Shown here: piece after piece, positions 12,001 to 27,000 of the stretch | Position numbering within the stretch: the stretch's first letter is position 1 | How the letters are laid out: every line of letters begins with the position of its first letter | Made by a program: the position numbers and the translations under genes | Notes under the pieces: generated by a model | Database searches by the model: none | The model's input: only the letters and a program-made list of their open reading frames with translations | Told to the model about the DNA's origin: nothing | Assembly (NCBI GenBank): GCA_911728455.2 | Contig: OU452223.1 | Coordinates: forward strand, 14,359,423-14,423,422 | DNA from: Marthasterias glacialis | Taxonomy: Eukaryota; Echinodermata; Asteroidea; Forcipulatida; Asteriidae | Direction: 5' to 3' | DNA length: 64,000 bases

Positions 12001-15000
12001 ACTCCTTTTCACATGCATTCAAAATACATTACACAGAAACCTACGCATTAAGCAAAGAACTTCCAAGGTTCCTGTTCATGTATTAAATACAAGTACAATT
12101 ACATTTTGAACACTGTATTTAAGCTTGTTAATTACACTGTGCTGCACTGTGCCTCGTTCGTTTGATCTATAAATAACCATGAAAACACCTGTCTGAGGTG
12201 ATTGGTATTCCACATTAAAGGGATTATTTTTTTTTTTTTAAAGTTTTATAGGCCTACTACTAATTAACCAGCTGTTAAAAGTACATGAAACATAATTGTT
12301 TTTTAAAGGGGTAGGTTACTTTACGTTTAAATCTATGTTGAAAACTCACGTATTCAAATCTCTGTAATACAAGTCTTACCCCAATCTGCCACTTGGTCCA
12401 CACAAACTGTCTTTTGTATTACTGTTAGTTTCCTTTGTATTTTGGTAAACTTTTTGTTTTTGTTTGAACACTCCATGTCAGTTAGTGTTTTCTACCTGTA
12501 ATTTTGTTTCTTTATTTTTTGATGCGGTTGCCAACAGCAGGACAACAGCACCATATGATGCTTAGAAACGTAGTATTAAGCGTGGTATAAATGTTTGTTA
12601 TTATTATTATCCGATTCTCATTTTCCCACAGACATGCATTTGTCAGCTAAAAAAAAACTCATCAAAGTAAACGATAGAGAGAAAATGGCAAATAAATACA
12701 AATATTGGATACATGTGTGTGCATTAACGCAGAATATAATCACGAGGTGATATCTGGACTATTCCATTTCACGAGGCGAATTGAGAAGCCAGATTTCACC
12801 AAGTGATTATTCTGTGACAATGCACGTACAAAGTGCATTCAATATTTGTTTAATGTCTTACATGGATCCTTGTCATTTTTTTTTTTAACACAAAATAGAT
12901 CGGGAAACTTGTCCGTCCCACATTCAAAAATTGATCAAAACCCCTTCTGAACAACATAGACGACTCCATGCAGACATCAATCTTTTCCACCAGGACACGA
13001 CATTACCTCGTTAGGACAAACGGGCTGGGAATGATTATTTTGGAAACAATGCTGCGAAGGGTCTAATAATTATCCATAATTGGACGAGTGTCAAAAGAAA
13101 ATAGCAAATTCAAAGTGAACTACACCGAAAGCCGTTATTTTTGAGAAACACAGTTCACCATTTATTTTCCAACATCTGAGACTGGGGCAAGTATGCAGTA
13201 CCAGACTGCCACTTGATTTCCCTTACTTTAGGTCAAATTATATCCTCAACGGTCCAGCAAGTGTCAAAATCATAAAAAATAAGCCATTTCTGGTCTATGG
13301 TCTTGACAATGCTCTTCACTCAACACCATTTTAGTTCCGTTTGGGCATGAGTGCATGAGAGTTCCGGCCGTGCTGATGAAATGTCCGCTTGGTTTTTTCC
13401 TTTTTTAACGGGTCAATAATTAGTGTTTTGGCTACCAATTCTTCGTGAGGAATTTAAAAAAAAAAAAAAAAAAACGGGAAATAAACTTTGTCATCCAATA
13501 AAAAATCTAAAGTATCACTTAGAAAGTGGCAGTCAGATATGGACATTTTTCCCGAGACTGGCAAGCAAGTACGATTGTTTGACTACAGCATTCCCCCTCA
13601 ACAACAGTGGTCGGCTGGCCAAGTATTAAAAAACCTTGACGACCAGTCAGAATTCACTCCAAGTGGTCATGCTGTCTAGCATCAGTACTGAAAAGCATCC
13701 TTATTTGTTTTATATGAAATATAAGACTGGTTAAAAAGCTGGCGGACTAGTGAAAGTTATCTGGTCCCATACTGCCTTGCTAGTCGTCATTGAAAAAGTT
13801 AAAGGGCAAATCCTGGACTCGACTGCCAGCAAACCTTCGAAAATAATCATTTTCAATTAAGTTAAGTAATCACACAGTAAAATTTACAGTTTTTATCGAT
13901 AAGCCTATAAATAATTGGCCAATTAAACTGTGGGAAAAGAATGCAGTGCGACTCTTGAGTTGGTACGCACATTGTTGGAGGAATAGAGTTGTGTTTTGGG
14001 TCCTTGCTTAGCCTTGGTACTGCAGTGGTACTGGTACTTCTTTGGTAGGAAGTGAGTCTGTTTGCACATGATTTACGCTGCCACTGACAACAGTGATACT
14101 GTCTTTACTGATAAGACCGACACAAAAACAATGACAGACTGACAAGCGACAGTCACAATGAATGACTGATGTTTTTTTCAGCTGGTAAATATGTTAATGC
14201 TACCAAAAACAGCTAGTAAAACGAATTATGAATTCAACGTATGATCACAGAAGGTTCGAGCAATATTTTTACTTACTTAGTTACTATCTTGATCCAACAA
14301 TTCTGACAAAAACAATCACTGAAAAAGCTGTACAGCGTACGTGTATACTTCATCAACTGCACGTGTGCGGGTGTGAGTGTCGGGCTTCAACAACGCCCTC
14401 AATCGACCTCTCTCAAAGACCAGCTGATTATTAAGACAGTGTGACTTTGCCTATCTCGCTCGGCCGAAAAGCGATCATTAATTTTGAGCTATACTTGGTT
14501 GTAGAGCAAGGGTTGTATTCCTTTGATGAGTATGGAAAAAGCGTAATTTTCAAGTGATGATTTAAAAATAAATAACTAAATAAATAAAAAAATAAAAAAA
14601 TAAAAATGAGAAAATAAAAAACATCTGTTTATAAATTCTTACAAGTTGCTAATAAAATTGCTGATAAATGAATGGTGGGGACAATATCGCTTAATTCAAG
14701 ACGGGCACTTTGTGACTATAGATTGTTTCGGGGCTCATGATGGCGAGAATGGTTCAGAGATACTCTTACCTTGACATGTCGGCAGCAACTGTCCTAACAT
14801 CAATTTCTGGTTCACCGAATTCTGTCGTGAAAATATCCAAACAACAAAACAACTTTTCATTGCACGAAATGACGTTCGTACACAGCAAGACATTTTGAGA
14901 ATTGTAATTAGGTCGACATCTTTTTAGACTCATCTTTTAACAGCTCAAGTTAGCGGAATGGAAAGAGGAATACTACTGAACCAAAGACAGATATCTTCCA

Positions 15001-18000
15001 CAATGCCTGAACGAAGCAGACAAAATTCACAATCTCATGGTCGAAGTAAATTAGGCCTAGGCCTACTTCAAACTTCAAATTTGAGGGCAACCCAAGCCTT
15101 ATACTAGCTATGATTTTTGGCAGATTTGACCTGAAAGTTCAAAATTATTAGATGCACGAAAGTCGTATGCTTCATTTAAAGGTATTGCACAAAAACATCC
15201 GCCATTAAAAGCCGGTTGTTTTTAGACCTATATGTTTCTCGTTTTGAAACAGCATCATATGTAAAAAATTCCTTCTCTCAGAGAAAACCAAAAGTAAAAT
15301 TGCGTCAAAAATCGGACTATGCAACTTTAAAAGTTGTCTTATTTATTACTGTATCCCACCTTCGACTGAAAGTTCAGTAGCGCAGTAGATCTGCCCGATG
15401 ATATTCCCGGCCGTGCAGATGTAGCTACCGGTGTCTAGCGATTCAACCTCCCGTATCTCCAAGACGAAGTTACCATCTTCGCTCTCCTGTACTCGGTAAC
15501 GTCCCTCGTTCTTGAGCTCTGTGCCGTGTTTGAACCAACTTACACGTGGTTTGGGCGACCCTGATCATGATGAGATAAGAAACGGGAAGGGATTATGCGT
15601 CTAAACCCATAATCGATATCACTATCTGATGCCTTCAGCAAAGGTGTTAAATTCCACACTTAAAACTGTCTGGTACACGAGATGGTGTCAACTATTATTC
15701 TGTGTGGACATTTTGCCCACAGAACAAGCAGAAGGTCTGTGTTAAAATGCCATTTGTTTTGATAAGCACATCAATAATTGCAATAATATCTGGCAACACG
15801 GAAATCAATTTCCATTTAATTCAACTTTCCCCTTTCTATTTTATGTAATAATCATTAGAGCGAACGATGAAGTCAAATAAAACATTTAGCTCGCATTATA
15901 CTCAAGAGGACCCAGAATTTAGCAGGCCAACAGTGGGTTCAGTGGTGTCAATTTTAGGCGGCGGTAAAGTTTCGAAATGTGGCTGGACATTGGATGCCTT
16001 TTTCTCCTCCGTCTTTTTTTCAACATTCACACTATTCTTATCAAATTATAAGAAACAATCAGATACAGAATTTCCATTTTAGGTTTATTACCTCTCACGC
16101 CGCATATGAGTCTGGCCGTCTGGCCGATCTCAACCACCCTACTCTGTGGTTTGAAAGTGAAGCGAGGTGCAGAGGCTCGGTGCGTTGTGATGCGTACCGT
16201 GCGCTCCGGAACCATCCTACCCGGCGATATGCTCTTATTCACCCCACGGCCTCGAGCAAGCCACGACTCCCCTAAATTATCCACAATCTCATCACTGTGA
16301 AGGTTAAAAAAATACATTTTATATGATTTGCAGATACAAAGCTCACTATAAGGATAGATAACCTTCAGTCAAGGCGCCCGTGGCCTACTCCTGAGGTCTA
16401 CCCAACACGAAAATGACACGATGCACGCACGATGTGACTTTTACGCGCCTTGAAGAAAGTTTAGGTCTACCATACCTCAGAGGTGAAAAGGGGGTAACTG
16501 TTAAGCGGCCTCCAAAGTTAAAACACTCCCAAAACAAACATAAAAACTACGGCAAAATGTAAACTATTTAACCAATCAATCCCAAAAACTATACCAAGCA
16601 AGCTCGAGTTACTTGTGGATTCTTCTCAAAGAGCTACACAGGAGCACTCAGCCGGTAGGCCCTATAGCATCCAAGCATGGGATTCCTTGGTTTTTCACAA
16701 ATGCACACACTGCAAAATTGTATTTTATACAAGAGTACGACCGTGTTTTATCAGCATGGGTTTCTGTGCATAATTGCAATTTTTGTTGGAACCAAATAGG
16801 CCACAACATTCGTAATGATATAAGACGCGTCTATGCAGCCGCCACGTTGAATACAGCACACTGACTAGAAGGCTACCCATCAACGGGAGGTACGGACCTG
16901 TTTTTTCATATATAAAGGACGGGAAATGCAGATTTGACTTCTTGTTCATCATTTTTCTATAAGGAGTTTCCCTGCGGTGTTTAGCTTCTTTCTCAATGGT
17001 ATAAGGCGGTGATTTAGCCCTATATCACCAGAAGGCCATAGACATGATAGGTGCTACTTGAATTCCAGACAAAAGAGCCGCCACCACGCGCAAACTTTCA
17101 CCACGTGTTTGTCTGTCGAAATAATTATTACTGAAAGCGGCGCCTATAGTAGATTACTGAGGTGGCCGACTGCAAAATTAATACATTCTCCAACACAATG
17201 CTTATCATTACAACAAACTATGATCCACTTCTTTTGTATTATTCACGAAAGGAAGAATACACACGACATACAACAAAATAATTAAACGCAGCCAACAACG
17301 AAGAATAAAGTAAACACATTTTGCCAATAGAGGGCCCACAGTCCATGTCTCAAGTCCATATCCCAGTGAAGACCACTCAAAAACTACTGTTTACACTTCA
17401 TGTCAAGCAAACGCAACCTTTCCTGTATCTATCCTCTTACATTATTAGGTATTCATTTTTCGTGTGAAACATTTTGGGACGGTCCTGATATTTTGAAATA
17501 ATTCTAATCCAAGCTATAGTAGCCTATTATAAATTTTTCTTTAAATAAATATTTCCATCTGAAATACTGTCAAAATCGAGAGAAAATGAATACATTTCAG
17601 ACCCATCGTTTTGTTTACCGCAATCGAACTAAGCCAAACATGAACGTGCGCGAAAACACAAAACACTGAAAAATAAAAAAAAATAATGGTAACAGTTTGT
17701 TGTTTTCAGTCAAAGGTGAACAACTACTTGATGGAATTACACAGGTTGCACTGAGATCTGTTCACTCTGGAAAAAAAATAAGATGGGAATTAATTTACCC
17801 CGTTCAAAAGAAAAAAGGTGTACCTCCCCTTTAGGTAACATCATTACGGTTTATTCAAAGGTAGATCTTTCCTGTCAATAATTATTGCAAATTCCTGGAA
17901 TACGAATCAAGCTTGCAAGATTGGAGTTATAGGGAAAAACTGACAAATTAAATGTTGACAAACAGCGGGGGCGCTACACCCCAGTTATTTTTTTTGCCCC

Positions 18001-21000
18001 CCCCCCCCCCCAATCCCCCCCCCCCCAGTTCCCGCCTCCATTTTTTGCCTATGCCCGAAATTGAGTTGAACTGCTTTTCAGCAGTACAAAATTACACTTA
18101 AATATTTTTGTTTGCCCCTCTAAAGTTAAGCTTGCCCCCACCCCCAGATTAGCAGATCTCGTACCGCCGCAGTTGACATATTAAATACGGATATTATTAC
18201 CGTCATGTGGCCGTATAGTTTTGCGTTATATCGCTGTATTATGGTATGTCGCAATACAATAGTACGGCGAGTAACGCAATAAAATACGGCGATATAATAG
18301 GGTGATTATCGCAACGCCAGTATAACAACGTAAAAAAAAAATAAACAAGTTCTCTCGCTTGGCGAATATGAGACACGGTACGGTAGCAATGCAGTGGCAA
18401 ACAGTCATGGAAAGAGTCTGGGGCACTGACGTCAAACTTACCCGGATGTAAAATAGGATCGGGCTGTTTCGTACTCCGAGTCTGACACCGATTCTGCAAA
18501 AGAGTGAGTTTTTACAAATGAGAATATCTTTTTTTATTAAACCATAATAATAAATACAAACTTTAAAATTATCCCAAATCAAAGCGACTTTCGTAAGCTC
18601 GTCCCTTGAAACGTAAAATATATTCAAGGGAAGCATTTGCTCTAAAACAGAAAATAAATTGAATAAAGCTAGAGTTCAAATTGAAGTGTTTTAAGTAACC
18701 TCAAGTGATGACTGAAGGGATGAAAGCCGCAGTCGCACAGTCGTTCAAGCACAGAGCGATTAAAACAAGAGTTGATTGGGGGCACTTGTAAAATGTTTCC
18801 CCGACCATTAATAATGATGTAATGGACTGTGCTATTCACCAGTCATTCCACTCCATAAGAAACTTGCGATCACCATCGGTGAGGAGGGATTAGTGTGTCG
18901 TTTAAGAGAATGATTGGTACGGTAATGGTCGAAAACGCCTTTGAACAATTTTCGATCCGAAAGAAAAGCCTTCTCTCACCAGACAACCCCCTCCCCCGGC
19001 ACGTTATATATAGGCCTACAACAACTGCACTGTGTGTAAAAGGAACGCGGTGGCATTTTAAAAGAGACATTCTTTTTGTAACAGTGTCTTATTGTCATTC
19101 TCTTTGCAACAGTGTCCTATACAGTATATTATTTGAACATCTAAACGTGTATGTTTTTGTCTTCATTGAGATTGCCTGGACCAGGGGCCTAATTTCATAA
19201 AGCCTGCTAAGCAGACATTTTTTGGCCATACTCAGAATTTCTATTTCAGAAACACTGCTTACTACCGTAAGCAAAGCATGCAAAAGGCACGCTCACTTGC
19301 CGGCGCTTCTTGTAAGTAGATATGAGTGTCGGAACAATGCAAATCTGATTGTGAACGCTGTCAAATACTTAATTTTCTTTATCGCTTATGAAATACAATT
19401 TTGCTTACGCATGTTTTTCTGCTATATTGGTAAGCACAAACATTTGCTTGCCGGTAAGCAGCTTTGTGAAACGGGGTCCTGGTTGCCAGTAAAATGCCTC
19501 GTGTGACCGCCTCCACGGTGTGACCCCGGCCTTCACTACCTTACACATTGACACGAGCCCGATCAACCAGAGCAACATTTTCGTATAAAAACTGTGCGCG
19601 AAGCATACTTTCTTTACCTGATTTGTGACATCAAAATACGCGTATACGAGTTCACCTCCGTTTTATGATTGAATGGAACTAATTTGCTCTTGCAGAAACC
19701 AAGGGAAAAAACTTCATTGTTTTTGGAAGAGAAATTAATTAATAAACACACCACAGACAAATTTGTTCATTACGTTCGAGAGAGTGAGTGTGCACACAAT
19801 AATTCGCAACCTTGGAGACCGAAGACAATAGGAACAATAGGTCTCCACAGGATAAAGACGGGGATGTTCCACAAGGAATTTTGTGTACAAAGTCTATGGG
19901 AGGATGTCAAGTACACGGACAAAGGAAAGAGCAAAATGTTATGGAGATTACTGTATATGTAACGTTTTTATGGAGATTAATACAAGATTACTGGCACTAT
20001 ACGTGGCCACTGTATGTACATACAATGTCAAACACGTGCCAAATGCTATACTTTTGGTGTCATGACATCTTTAGAACAGAACGAGAAAAGGGGGTTCATG
20101 GTTTTTGTTAGGGATTATCATTATTATTTATTCATTCATTTTTTTTACGTTCATGGGCTTATTCCGGATTCGGCAATAATCTTGATTTCTGGTCTTCAAA
20201 TTCTATACCATCAACGTTGGCAGTTTCAGACGGATATTATTTTAAATTGAGGATTGCTACTGGTTTATAAATGAGCTTTGGGATTGAAACGTATAGTGAC
20301 CAGTCATTTACCTCGTCTTTAACAAACTTGGAGGAAAAAGGAGCGTCTTTCAAACATCACGCCCAAAATAGCAGGCCCGAGCCATGTTTTAACTTTCGTA
20401 TTTTTTCCCCCTCGAGAATTTCATTGAACTGCAACGTTGATAAGGAAAATACACTCCTTTCCCATGGGGTCAACACTCTGTCAGGTTTTGACCCAGTAAA
20501 AATAAACTGCAACAATTGTTGCAACTCTTTACAACTTCAGTAAATCCCCGTTACTTATGGGGCGTTTTGTCCCCAACACGCCTGACCGACCCCGTGTCCC
20601 ATCCTGGCTTAGTATTAGCTCTATTTTATGTGTCTCCACGATGACTGCTCACGCCCCATCAATAAGCTAAGCTCTTCTTTTTCTTGGCTGGTTTTTAACA
20701 ATTTGTTGTTTGGGCCGACCATTATGTTCCCTCTGATAAAGAAAGTGTGTCAATCAACACGTCTCATTTTATGTCTTCTTACGCCATGCTGACCCGACAA
20801 GAGCAATGTGGAACAAATAGATCATCCGAAATAAACATTCATACATTCATATCAAGCTTGAGAAAAAGTCTAAATCTTCTTAAGTGCACATAACAGTTTA
20901 GCTTCCAGTGTGAGCTGATCGGGATTATCCAACTCAAGACTCAAAAACAATATCAGTTTGGCTTGACCTATACCGATGGGCAGCAATATGACAGCACCAA

Positions 21001-24000
21001 AGTATTGCGGGAAAAACATCTACATGCAACTGGGGTCGGATTCGAACCTACGACCCCTGCATTATGCAGATGTGTACTGACCACAAGATCACACAATATT
21101 TGATAGATGTACAGTAATAGCAGTATGAAACCATCCGGCTCCGTTTATGGAACATCAAACCACAGATGGTCTGGTTAAAATCAAAATAATATATTTCATA
21201 ATGTTGTATTGTTTATTAAGGTAGAATACAAGATTGGTATTCATCCGAATTTGTATTTATTGGTATCAGTCTGAAATCTTACTGATTATATGAAGTTCAT
21301 TCAGGTACCAATCTTTCATAGAAATATGTCAGTCTGAAAAACTGTCAAAGTCGAGGAAATAGAATTTGAAGACCCCGATTTTAATTTCGGTTGTAACAAT
21401 CGAAACTATATAGGGAAAATGTGTTTAAATGCTGAAAACTGTACATGGTTTTTGAATTTTCTCTATTTTCTCCGGACTCTGACGACGGATTGAGCCTACT
21501 AAATGTTCACGTTTTTTTTTTGGTCATGTATATAATTAAATCAAAGTAAGAACATTGCACTATCAGCTTTACCAATCCTATATATTTTACCTTTAAATTG
21601 CACTCGACGCATAGAAATGTATCCTGACACAATCTTTCTAGTGTTCCCTCTCTCCCACACACACAAAAACGATTACTGTTGATAACTGTTTTTGAAAATG
21701 GTCATACTATTTTGCTGTATGGTCTCGGGTAGTTAAATTCATTCTAATGAGAGATAAACAACATGGCTGCATTACGCTACGTGTCTTCTGCTTAATATTA
21801 TTTTTACCAAACGGGATTCCCCTCCCACCGCTTTGGAGAGACCTCTATTGGGCTCACAACAATTACTCTGAACAAAAAAAAAGTGTTTTCTGAAGCGAAG
21901 CCACTTTATCGGGCAGGGTTAGAATTCAAAAGAAACCAAATAGCTTGTTTATCTTGAGGGGCTTTGTAATTATTGGTATATACATAACCCCAAGGCAAGA
22001 CCAAGTCGTATTATTGCTGTTTGCTGAACTGGAATAAATGGAATTGGCTTTGTGAATCGATCTCAGCTCTACGCTATGAACTTCTAACCCTAAAATGATT
22101 AGATGGGTCAGGGTTGTTTTGTTTTTTGTTTTGTTTTTTTGTTTTTGTTTTTTTGTTTTTTTACTGCTCACAATGTGCATTGGCCCTTTGTGTACATAAC
22201 ATGTATTCACGGTACATGATTGAACGTCATTTTGAGGAAAGTGAACCCATGCTGACTTCAGTCTGATCGGGGTGGAGGGATAGATGGAATGGAGATAGGC
22301 CATGGATGTAGGCCTAGACGGGTTTACATCTCTCGAACTGTAAAAGAGTGAAAACCACTCTTTTTGTCCGCCATACCACTCTTGCAAGGAGCCATATGGC
22401 GGACAACTCTTTTTAGAGTGAAAAACATGTATTTTCACTAGATTTAGAGTGAAATTCACTCCACTTTCACCCCAAAAAGTGGTGATAAAGAGTGAGTTTC
22501 ACTCTCAAAAGAGCCAAACTGACACCACTCTGGCAAGCGAGTGAAATTTTCACTCTTTTACATTTAGAGAGTACGATAACCTCCCCGCGCTGCCTCAGGT
22601 TTCTTCCCAAACTGTCAATAAAGTACATTGTATGAGTCAGAATTCTAAAACCAACAATCGATCTAAGACACGTCTTTATTATCTCGCTCCTTCCATAATT
22701 CCGTAGTAAAATTGTTCAGAAAACTCGCTTAAAGTCCCTATTTTCAAACCGTAATTCATTTAAATTCAACACATCATAGAAATTTGTGCTCTTGTATGGC
22801 GCAGTGTTGTTTTTCCCCACCTTCACCTCTCTCTCAGCACTGTGGACCCCGGCGATCCGAATCCCAACCCGGACGGGAGCCTTTCTGTGTGAATTTGAGT
22901 TCTCAGCTCCTATAACCGATTCCGTGGATTTTCCTCAGTTGGGTTTTCTTTCTACATGTAAAACCGACATAACATCTTCACCTTCTCCTCACATTGTATA
23001 TTCAGGCAAGGCACTTATGAGTGTTCCTTGGTTTCATTTATACCAAAAAGGTATTACAAATATAATATTATAATGTTTTCTGCAAATCTCCATGGAAATT
23101 GTCTGAGCAAGGGGTATCACACTTTGAGCATTTTCGTAAAAACCCATGAATGTTACTGAAAAATGGCATATGAATGTCTTACCTTGTACAATCAACTCAG
23201 CCGCACTCGTTGCCTCTCCAATGATATTACTGGCTTTGCACGTGTAAACCCCAGTATCAAACCCTTCAACTTCCTTCAACAGGAGAGAATAAACACCACG
23301 TATACCGTCAGATTTTAACTCCACACGGTCTGGATCCACGGCTTCATTACAATCACCTAGCGGCTCGTCCTTATAAAACCAGCTGACATTAGGGGCGGGC
23401 CAAGCGTCGATTTTACACCTCATCAACACCGAGTTTTCCCCGTGGCCCTCTGCCGATGCTGAGGTCAAAAGAAGCTCTTCGATGAACACTGGTCCTGTAC
23501 GGTAGAAAGTATCCGGTAACGTGATCAAAATAATATGACATTAGGAGAACGGGGGTAAAATCTGTTTTTTTTTTAACGGCACAGCTCTAGCAGGCACGTC
23601 GACCGGTGATTCCTTCGTAAACGTTTCCCAGAATGTTTTGCTGGCAACAACAAAAGGACACCACTAATGCCTTATATGAATTGCCGAGCCGTCTCGTGCC
23701 AACAATTCTTTCTGTCAACACCCAGGTTTTTTCTCAGTCAAATGGGTCGCAACGGGGTGGATATACATTTGCATACAGTAGCAGACCTCGGGCTTACACT
23801 GATTTCTGAATGCTCGGCTTAGTGAAATCATAAGGGGCTTCGAGTGGCACATTGTCCCATATTAGACTGAAAAAATCATGTGGTTTTTTTCTGCGGTCTG
23901 ATTTTGTGTACACCATTTTGAGAGGGAAACTTAGCGCTGAACGCCCTTGACCTAAGTTAGAATTTTGCTCTTAAGCTGGAGTGAAATAGACTTCGGAAAA

Positions 24001-27000
24001 GCCAGCAGACTTGAGGTCTGCGGTACTGAATTGGAGCATTGGAGATACCATCAAATGACCATGACATCCGAACCGCTGTGAATGTCAAGTCCGTATTGAG
24101 TTTTCATAAACAATACAGTATTTTGCTCGTGAGGCCATGCACCTTTTGATGATCAGAGATTTGTTTTTCATTCATCCACAGCTTAAAATCCTTTTGAACT
24201 GTTAGTGTTCAACACAAACACACCATACGAACCTGTTAATATTTCATTGAAATAGGGGGTCACATTTTAGTCCTGATAATTAATGACGAAAGATTTTAGC
24301 AAACATTTTTGTGTTTGTCCATATCAGGCTTAGTGCGGCGATCGAAATAAGCCACGGTGATTTTTTTTTTTTTTTTTTTTTTTTTTTGGGGGGGGGTTCA
24401 ACTACTAATTTCTCGACTTTGACAGTATTCCAGACGGAAATATTTTTTCAGGAGGATTTTACTACCTTTAACTATACGCAATGAGAGCTTTCAAACTGAA
24501 ACTAATTAATAACTCACTGATAAATTCGACAACAAATGGTCGACTTTTAATTGATTGGCTGAAAGTTGCAAGAAGTTTTTCTCTGAACGAATTTTGACAG
24601 ATGATGCAGTATGATCAGTGAGATGTCAAGATCCCGACAATAATTCATTTTTAGTTTCTAATTTAACTGGTACACCAATTATTGGCGGATTTTGTTTCGT
24701 GCGATACCTTAAATTAAATCTTGTAACTTTCCTGAATCTATTAAATTAGCTATTTCAAATTTATATCAACATTTTCGGGTCAAATCAGCCAAAAATCAGA
24801 CCTAGCATCTTAAATGTAATTGATTAGTAAAATTGACGGATTGATATATTGATCGGTATAAAATCTAAATAGTTATTGATAATAGAGATCTATAAGTCAA
24901 AAAGTAACTTACAATATTGCTTGAAAACGATTGTTCCCGACAATCCAATTAAAAAAATATTAAATTATTAATGTTAAAATTATAAAACGAACAATTTCAT
25001 GTAGACATGTAAAGTATAATTAAAAGCGAGATGAGATATGCAAGAAAACAAAAATTGAAATTGCAAACAGCAAAACAAGATCTAATCTATGAAAAAAGAA
25101 GACCTATTGTCAACAGCCATTGTTTAGGCACAGAAGGAAATTTCATAGTGTAAATAATGTTCGTTTAAAAGTGAAAGTGGGACTCAGACGATGTTATTTG
25201 CATTTTAATGGCGCATCAAACATCACAGATACAAAAAATAACTTGATTTTACATAAAATAACCGCTTATTTAGCATGAGGTAACCACTCACCATTTTGAG
25301 CTGATATTTGACATCACTCTCAAGAGATTGCCCTGCGGCTACGGTCGCGCAGAATGAGTGCAGAACCACAACATAACCACTTAATATCCCGTAGTAATTA
25401 TCAGACACTCATGCAAAGGTGCTTGGTTTTTTCTTGGGTTTTTTTTCCGATGGCACAATTTTCACGGTCATCCAGCATTTCACCGCCGTGTACACAATAC
25501 ACAATCGATATTTTAGAGTTGTGCATAATTTATGCCACAACGATAGGTTTGTTTACAAGTTGGGGTTCACGGTTGCCATAGAAATTTTAACAAAAAACAG
25601 AGAGCCTGGGAGCTGTTAACATGATTCGTATTTGTATTTTGGGTGTGAAAAAACCCGTTTTATAGGCCTGGCTGCATTGCAAATCCAATTAAGAGATAAT
25701 TCGCTGGGCGTTTTCAAAAAGAATTTTTATACCTTCATAGCCTGAGAATATTTATTGCGTCTTACCCTCTCTAGCCAAATGTCTCTTTGAAATGAATTCC
25801 ATATAAGTAACACAAAAGGTGTGCAAAGAAGAACTTGCGAAGGATTGTTCCATAAATAGATGCCTGCCAAAAATAGAGACTCCTTTGCTATATTTAGTCC
25901 TCATTAGTGGAGAGGGCTCTTTGTTAATCCTTAAGCCCGGATTAGCACGTTAGCAAGGGAAGCCCTTAAAGGTTACAATTCCAGATAACGGTGAATCTAG
26001 TCTAGCCGACCCGAACAACACGGATCCCCGCGGGGCACACCAAACTACAAACTTTTGGCTCGAGAGTAATGACATCTGACAAAGGGCTTATAAAGAACGC
26101 TGCTCTAACCGTGTCGTCTAATTCCACCATTAACCAATAAGGGCATCTGAACATAATCATGCAACTTGCGCAATAGAAATGAATACATTATTATTATTAT
26201 TATTATTATTTGAGGGCTCAACACAGACGTTTTTATACGAAGCTGCAATAGTGTCATACCACTTCATCCAGATGACGAGATAGTTTATCTCGCCAAGTCG
26301 ACTTACTAAAATAAGGATGGGTCGACTTAATGTAACTTTCATGTTGACTTGTCCTGATAATTGATCTCATCAAGATGACTTACTGGAACTAAGATGATAA
26401 GTCAACTTCTAAGTTTCAGTTAGTCGTCTTGACGAGATGAAGACAAGTCGACGTATTCCATAAGTCGACTTGGCGAGATAGATTATCTGGTTATCTGGAT
26501 AAGTGATGATGGCACCCACGGAGCTCCATAGTTTTCGTTCAAGGAAACCCTTTCATCTTGTTCAAGATGACTTTAATACTTTGTGATTGGCACGGAGATG
26601 ACACGCTCGCGAGATGTGCACGTGCTAATTACACGAGAGAAGGATGACATCAATGTGGGTAAGCTACTATTGTACGCAAAGAGGGGTACGAGGTCGTCAG
26701 TGCAGGTGAGCATGGTGGTAGAAACATATAGGAGCCGGGTGCATATTTTGGCATTTCTTTAAGTTAATATACACATATGGACTGGCAATGAGGGAAATAG
26801 TGCACGTCTATGCAACCCGGGGGCCTGTGAGTGACCAGGAGAGGGTCCTATTTCCCGAGGCCGAAGGCCGAGGCCGAGGGAAATAGGACCCTCTCCTGGT
26901 CACTCACAGGCCCGAGGGGTGCATAGACGTGCACTATTGCCCGAATAAAGCCAGTCCATATGTGTTTTATAACACACCTCAGTCCAAAATAGAAGAGTAA

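Larger units (their letters stand above)
8663..14769. other. Intron 16
   Basis: No exon recognised. Holds a tRNA-like sequence (10426-10497), a family A fragment near 10555-10600, a fold-back element (11703-11834), a LINE 3' relic (12310-12615), an A-rich tract near 13456-13475 and an AAAT/AATA-rich stretch near 14560-14625. Confidence 0.5.
18494..23182. other. Intron 12
   Basis: No exon recognised. Contains an inverted-repeat element at 19181-19482, a tRNA-like sequence on the minus strand (21025-21110), a family A copy (21275-21430) and the element at 22330-22571. A 177-codon minus-strand frame at 21926-22459 overlaps that element and a T-rich tract and is not a gene. Confidence 0.5.

Noticed and set aside
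21926-22459. 177-codon minus-strand open frame
   Set aside because: It crosses a T-rich tract and the AGAGTGAAA inverted-repeat element; no domain, no splice support and repeat-like composition.
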